Part shown: positions 16,572 to 19,463 of the stretch, one piece after another
Position numbering within the stretch: the stretch's first letter is position 1
Layout: every line of letters begins with the position of its first letter
Assembly (NCBI GenBank): GCA_965602635.1
Contig: CBFCZU010000054.1
Span: 1 to 19,463 of the forward strand
DNA from: CBFCZU01 sp965602635
GTDB lineage: Bacteria > Planctomycetota > Phycisphaerae > SM23-33
Direction: 5' to 3'
Length of the DNA: 19,463 nt
The notes under the pieces: model-generated
Seen by the model: the letters and a program-made list of their open reading frames with translations, nothing else
Told to the model about the DNA's origin: nothing
Databases searched by the model: none
Program-made: the position numbers and the translations under genes

Positions 16572-16831
16572 GGCCCGCCAAGCCTGAACCTGCGGACGGC
16601 ACAGGCCCTCGACCTGTCGGCCTCCCGCCTGGCGTCTCAGCGACCTTGCCATATGACGGCGGGCGCGCTCTAGTGGTGCGGGAGGATCGGGACCCCCCGG
16701 TCGGCCGGAATCTGGGAGCGAATAGGGAGCGTCGGGCTTCCGCGACTTGCCGCATTCTGCCGCGCTGGCGGTTCCGCCTAATCCCATAACTCCCCTTAGA
16801 TTAGTTCGTTACGTCATTTCCCCGATCGCGT

Positions 16832-16873
16832 CTCATAACGCGGAGGTCGCGGGTTCGAATCCCGCCCCCGCTA
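16832..16873 (+). pseudogene. 3' half of a CAU-anticodon tRNA (positions 32-73); candidate att site
   Basis: The sequence fits canonical tRNA spacing exactly. The anticodon loop CTCATAA is at 16832-16838 with anticodon CAT at 16834-16836. The 3' anticodon stem is CGCGG, the variable loop AGGTC, and the T arm GCGGG-TTCGAAT-CCCGC. The acceptor strand CCCCGCT and discriminator A (16873) complete it. No CCA is encoded. The five bases before the loop (CGCGT) do not pair with CGCGG, and no D arm or AGCGGGG acceptor strand occurs upstream. Only the 3' half is present, with the break at the edge of the anticodon loop. Integrases of the tyrosine family commonly use exactly this segment as their att core. 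The anticodon could be Met or lysidine-Ile; the fragment cannot tell which. Confidence 0.82.
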
Positions 16874-16958
16874 GGGGGCGCGCTCGCTACCGCTTCACAT
16901 CAGAACGGCATTCTGGGCGAAGTTCGAAGCTGCCGCATAAGTCGAATCAGGAATTGAT

Positions 16959-16988
16959 GTTACACTTGGTCTGTGGACCGGCTGTAAC
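16959..16988 (+). promoter_or_regulatory. Dyad-symmetric element upstream of the secreted protein gene
   Basis: GTTACA (16959-16964) and TGTAAC (16983-16988) are perfect inverted repeats. An inner GGTC/GACC pair around TGTG is separated from them by symmetric 3-nt gaps. It lies 62 nt before the start codon at 17051. It could be an operator or an RNA hairpin; no T-tract follows. Confidence 0.35.
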
Positions 16989-17050
16989 CTTTCCGGCCCC
17001 TGCTGCGTATAACAGGATGAGCCCTCGGACCCCATGAAGAAAGGAAAGAC

Positions 17051-18058
17051 ATGTTCACCAAGCAAACCGTATTGATCGCCGCCTGTCTCGGTCTCTTGCT
17101 GTTCTCGCCGCTCCTGGCCAACCCGCTGGATAAGGAGCAGGTTTCCGCTCGCGCCAAGTGGGTGCTCCACGCCGACATGGAAGCCTTTCTGGCTTCCAAG
17201 ACCGGCGGCTTCATCCTGGCCGAGTTCAAGAAGAGCGGACTGCATAAGTGGATGGTCGTCGTGAAGAACGCCGTCGGCATCGACCCGAGCAAGGACCTCA
17301 AGGGTGTCACCGTCTACGGCGTGGGTTTCGAGAAGGACAACGGCATTGCCTTAATCCGCGCAACGATGGAACAGGACAAGCTGCTGGCCCTGCTGAAGAC
17401 CAACGAGGCGTACCGGGAATCGAAGTACGGCGACCACGTCATTCACCAATGGACGGACAAGGCCAAGGGGGACAAGCCGGGGGAAATGAAATTCGGCTGC
17501 TTCCACCGGGCGGACCTGGCGGCTGTGGCTCCGAGCCTGGCCATGCTCAAGCTGGCCCTGGACGTCCTGGACAAGAAGGCCGACAGCCTGGACAAGGTCA
17601 GCGAGTCCAAGCTGCTGCCGGCGCCCGCCAAGGGCATTTTCCTGGCGGCCGCCATAGTCGACCTGCCCCAGGCCGCCAAGCAGGATCCAAAGGCGGCCGT
17701 CTTGGCCCTGATCAGCTCCGCCAGGTTCCAGGTGGGCGAGAGCGAGGACAAGGTCTTCGTGCGCCTGGCCGTCACGGCCAAGACGCCGCGGATCGCCACC
17801 GATCTGCGCAAGATGGCGGAGGGGTTCCTCGCCTTTCTGGACATTGCCAAGCAGATCGAGGAAAATGGTAAGCCAGTCCTTCCGTCCGAGATGGCGGCGG
17901 TGCTGAAGGGCGTTTCGGTAACCGTCAAGGACCGTACCGTCGAGGCGAATGTCCGGTCCGGTACCAGCGACGTGATCTCCCTGCTGCAGTGGATGATCAA
18001 GCACAAGAAGGCAGCCGCCAAAGCGGCGTCAGTGACTGCTGCTGAACCCGCACAGTAG
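17051..18058 (+). CDS. Secreted protein of unknown function
   Basis: 335 aa. The start follows AAAGGAAAGAC, a good site with 5-6 nt spacing. The signal peptide is FTKQTVLIAACLGLLLFSPL, probably cut after LLA at about residue 23. The mature part begins with ARAKWVLHADMEAFLASKTG, then alternates short strands and helices (GVTVYGVGFEKDNGIALIRA; GIFLAAAIVDLPQAAKQDPK; GVSVTVKDRTVEANVRSG) and ends in a lysine/alanine-rich tail (KHKKAAAKAASVTAAE). I recognise the general pattern from planctomycete proteins that sit beside ECF sigma genes but cannot name a domain. No catalytic motif or membrane segment is visible after the signal. It lies about 110 nt upstream of the sigma factor gene on the same strand, so it may be in the same transcript and serve as envelope sensor or target; that is inference. 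Confidence 0.75.
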   Translation: MFTKQTVLIAACLGLLLFSPLLANPLDKEQVSARAKWVLHADMEAFLASKTGGFILAEFKKSGLHKWMVVVKNAVGIDPSKDLKGVTVYGVGFEKDNGIALIRATMEQDKLLALLKTNEAYRESKYGDHVIHQWTDKAKGDKPGEMKFGCFHRADLAAVAPSLAMLKLALDVLDKKADSLDKVSESKLLPAPAKGIFLAAAIVDLPQAAKQDPKAAVLALISSARFQVGESEDKVFVRLAVTAKTPRIATDLRKMAEGFLAFLDIAKQIEENGKPVLPSEMAAVLKGVSVTVKDRTVEANVRSGTSDVISLLQWMIKHKKAAAKAASVTAAEPAQ

Positions 18059-18168
18059 GAATGAAGGTTCTGAATCGTTGGCTTGGAACCTAGCGGTAGT
18101 TTTATTCGCTGCGCCGACAGAACCGGCCAAGAAGTGAATTGTCGCCGATCGAAGTCAATCTGCGCAAC

Positions 18169-18753
18169 ATGGGCGAGCAGGAACTTCTCTCCGAAGTGGA
18201 GAGAGGCTCTTCCGCTTCCTTTGGTGTGCTGGCGGAGCGGTACCGTCACCGCTTGCTGCGGTACCTCGCCGCCAAGAAGCTCCCGCCAGCCGACGCCGAA
18301 GACGTCGCCCAGGAGACCCTCGCCAGGGCATACGCCCGGATCAGCACCTACGATCGCGCTCGGCCGTTTTCGGCGTGGCTGTTCACGATCGCGGCCCGCC
18401 TCACGGCAAGCCACTGGCGGACGAGACGCCCGCAGGTTGCCGCCGGTGATCTGAACCCCTCCGACCCGGCCGCGAGCGATCCTGCGGTGCAGGCTGCGCA
18501 GGCAGATGAGCGAAGGCACCTCTGGGTCGAGGCCCGAAGCGCGCTTTCGCAGAGCCAATACACGGCCTTATGGCTGCGATACGCGGAAGAGAAGTCGGTG
18601 AAACAGGTTGCGCAGGCCATGAGGATCACGACGATCCACGTGAAGGTGCTGCTGCATCGAGCAAGGAAGAGGCTGCTCGCCTCCGCCGGGTTCGCCAAGT
18701 TCCACCCCGCGGCCCGATCGACGGGGCAAGCCCCCAAGCGAGGTGTTACATGA
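18169..18753 (+). CDS. ECF-type RNA polymerase sigma-70 family factor
   Basis: 194 aa from ATG 18169. Region 2 spans about residues 17-72: FGVLAERYRHRLLRYL, DAEDVAQETLARAY (the core-binding segment) and ARPFSAWLFTIAARLTASHW (promoter melting and -10 recognition). A short linker follows. Region 4 has SQSQYTALWLRYAEEKSVKQ, then ITTIHVKVLLHRARKRLLA, the helix-turn-helix for the -35 element. The start is uncertain: a TTG at 18139 would add ten residues, and neither has a clear ribosome binding site. ATG 18169 is preferred because MGEQELLSEVERGSSASF is the usual ECF opening. The stop overlaps the start of the anti-sigma gene (ATGA), so the two are translationally coupled. It would redirect RNA polymerase to an envelope or stress regulon; targets are unknown. 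Confidence 0.9.
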   Translation: MGEQELLSEVERGSSASFGVLAERYRHRLLRYLAAKKLPPADAEDVAQETLARAYARISTYDRARPFSAWLFTIAARLTASHWRTRRPQVAAGDLNPSDPAASDPAVQAAQADERRHLWVEARSALSQSQYTALWLRYAEEKSVKQVAQAMRITTIHVKVLLHRARKRLLASAGFAKFHPAARSTGQAPKRGVT

Positions 18754-19352
18754 GATGCTTCTTCTACCAATGGATGATCTCGCGGGCGTTGGACTCCGGC
18801 GGGCGCCTGCCGCTGCGGCACATGCGAAAGTGCGAGCCGTGTCGCCTGTTCCACCGACGAAGTGTACTGTTGGAGCATACGCTACGGGCGGAGGCGGAGG
18901 CCTTTGCCGCCCGGCCGGGCCGGCAGACTGGGCCGGCCACGCTTCCGATTTACGCGGGCCCGTTAGGACGAAGCGGCCTGCGCCTGACGGCGGGCATCGC
19001 CGCGGCTGCCGCTGCCGCCTGCGTCGTCGTCGCGCTGCTGATTGCGTCCAGCGATCATCCCGCCAAGACCGTTGTACTGCGGCCTGCCCCCAAGCCGGGC
19101 CAGGTCGTCGCTTCGATCCCCGGCCCTTCCCTCCTGTCCGAGGTAACCGGGCACGTTGAGTCGTTTGCAGACGTGGCGAAGGAACCGCTGCTCCGCCAAA
19201 TCCGGAACACATCCGACACCGCCATGGAAGCGGGCAAGACGTTGATATTCTGCCTCGCCATCGATCTGCCGGCCTCGGAGGACGAGCGGGGACGGAAACG
19301 CCAGTTGCGAAGTGGAGATCCGGACCGCAGTTCATCCCGGGTGCCGAGATAA
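18750..19352 (+). CDS. Membrane anti-sigma factor with ZAS-like motif
   Basis: 200 aa. The start at 18750 is set by the ATGA overlap with the sigma gene and by GAGGTG five nt upstream; the open frame extends back to 18570, but that part is the shadow of the sigma gene. H24-x3-C28-x2-C31 (HMRKCEPC) is the zinc-associated anti-sigma motif found in cytoplasmic domains that hold ECF sigma factors. Residues about 79-99 form one membrane helix (LTAGIAAAAAAACVVVALLI). The remaining 100 residues would be periplasmic. By family precedent it binds and silences the sigma factor until a signal releases it. The motif sits close to the N-terminus with a basic segment after it. The cytoplasmic part, about 75 residues, is of normal length. 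No other anti-sigma candidate is nearby. Confidence 0.82.
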   Translation: MRCFFYQWMISRALDSGGRLPLRHMRKCEPCRLFHRRSVLLEHTLRAEAEAFAARPGRQTGPATLPIYAGPLGRSGLRLTAGIAAAAAAACVVVALLIASSDHPAKTVVLRPAPKPGQVVASIPGPSLLSEVTGHVESFADVAKEPLLRQIRNTSDTAMEAGKTLIFCLAIDLPASEDERGRKRQLRSGDPDRSSSRVPR

Positions 19353-19398
19353 GGGTCTTCCTCAGGCCGGATGCAGCGCCGCCGCGGGCGGAGGGCGC

Positions 19399-19432
19399 CC
19401 GTGAGATTCCAAGGCCTCTCCCGCGCTCACGG
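19399..19432. repeat. Inverted repeat after the anti-sigma gene
   Basis: CCGTGAG (19399-19405) and CTCACGG (19426-19432) are perfect inverted repeats separated by 20 nt. They begin 46 nt after the stop codon. No T-tract follows, so a rho-independent terminator is doubtful. Confidence 0.3.
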
Positions 19433-19463
19433 CCGGTAGTCCCACCGTGTGGGCTCGCCCTGC

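Larger units (their letters stand above)
16312..17050. other. Gene-poor 739-nt stretch
   Basis: It contains an unrecognised coding-like fragment (16317-16571), a GC-rich section without features (16572-16780), a more AT-rich patch (about 16780-16830), a tRNA 3' fragment (16832-16873) and the leader of the next gene. No intact gene is seen. Confidence 0.6.

Noticed and set aside
16685..16705. GACC-CCCC-GGTC mini hairpin resembling the one at 11791-11808
   Set aside because: The stem is only 4 bp and can arise by chance in GC-rich DNA; shared identity is limited to a few bases.
16353..16787. Minus-strand open frame of 144 residues in the gene-poor stretch
   Set aside because: Arginine/proline-rich, no start signal, and the plus strand reads more like protein for part of the same interval.
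16780..16873. Complete tRNA gene, or a tRNA interrupted by an intron
   Set aside because: No D arm or matching 5' acceptor strand was found in the preceding 500 nt, and the break lies before position 32, whereas known bacterial tRNA introns interrupt the anticodon loop itself.
18570..18749. Upstream start for the anti-sigma factor at 18570
   Set aside because: That segment is an alternative frame of the sigma gene; the ATGA overlap and GAGGTG site support 18750.
1..19463. CRISPR array, rRNA genes, replication origin
   Set aside because: No regularly spaced repeats, rRNA-like segments or clusters of DnaA boxes were seen on either strand.

Overview
The window is high-GC DNA. Its gene families point to a free-living, polysaccharide-degrading bacterium of the Planctomycetota/PVC type. 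The evidence is several large exported beta-propeller proteins (PQQ-like and NHL), two GH123-like (DUF4091) proteins, a GH2 enzyme, a right-handed beta-helix protein, and an ECF sigma factor with a ZAS-type anti-sigma factor. This placement rests on family content only; no marker gene is present.

Left part (1-7671). A beta-helix protein cut by the window edge (+) converges on a minus-strand pair: an acetamidase/formamidase-family gene (5690-4788) followed 110 nt later by a GH2-like gene (4677-2191). The GH2-like gene starts directly in the Ig-like domain and lacks the usual N-terminal sugar-binding domain. Divergent from this pair is a lipoprotein with a GH123-like domain (6055-7671). Between the divergent genes lies what looks like the 5' end (domain I) of a group II intron on the minus strand, with no reverse transcriptase and no domain V.

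Middle part (7672-16311). A transposase C-terminal remnant abuts the lipoprotein stop codon. Next comes a 1005-aa exported protein that joins a methyltransferase-like domain to PQQ-like propeller repeats. Two decayed gene fragments follow, one from a sugar-phosphate-isomerase-like TIM barrel. After them are an 860-aa NHL-propeller protein and a second, secreted GH123-like protein, probably co-transcribed. Most of these products are predicted to be exported, so the locus reads as an envelope carbohydrate-processing region with patches of gene decay.

Right part (16312-19463). A gene-poor stretch holds an unrecognised coding-like fragment and a 42-nt 3' half of a CAU-anticodon tRNA. The tRNA fragment runs from the anticodon loop to the discriminator base, which is the footprint expected of a tyrosine-recombinase attachment site. 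Its orientation suggests that a mobile island lies to its left and the older chromosome to its right. To the right are a secreted protein of unknown function, an ECF sigma factor, and a translationally coupled membrane anti-sigma factor with an H-x3-C-x2-C motif.

The strongest leads are the tRNA fragment as an island boundary, the group II intron remnant, the exported methyltransferase-propeller fusion, and the GH2-like enzyme without a sugar-binding domain. I saw no CRISPR array, rRNA, intact tRNA or intact mobile element.
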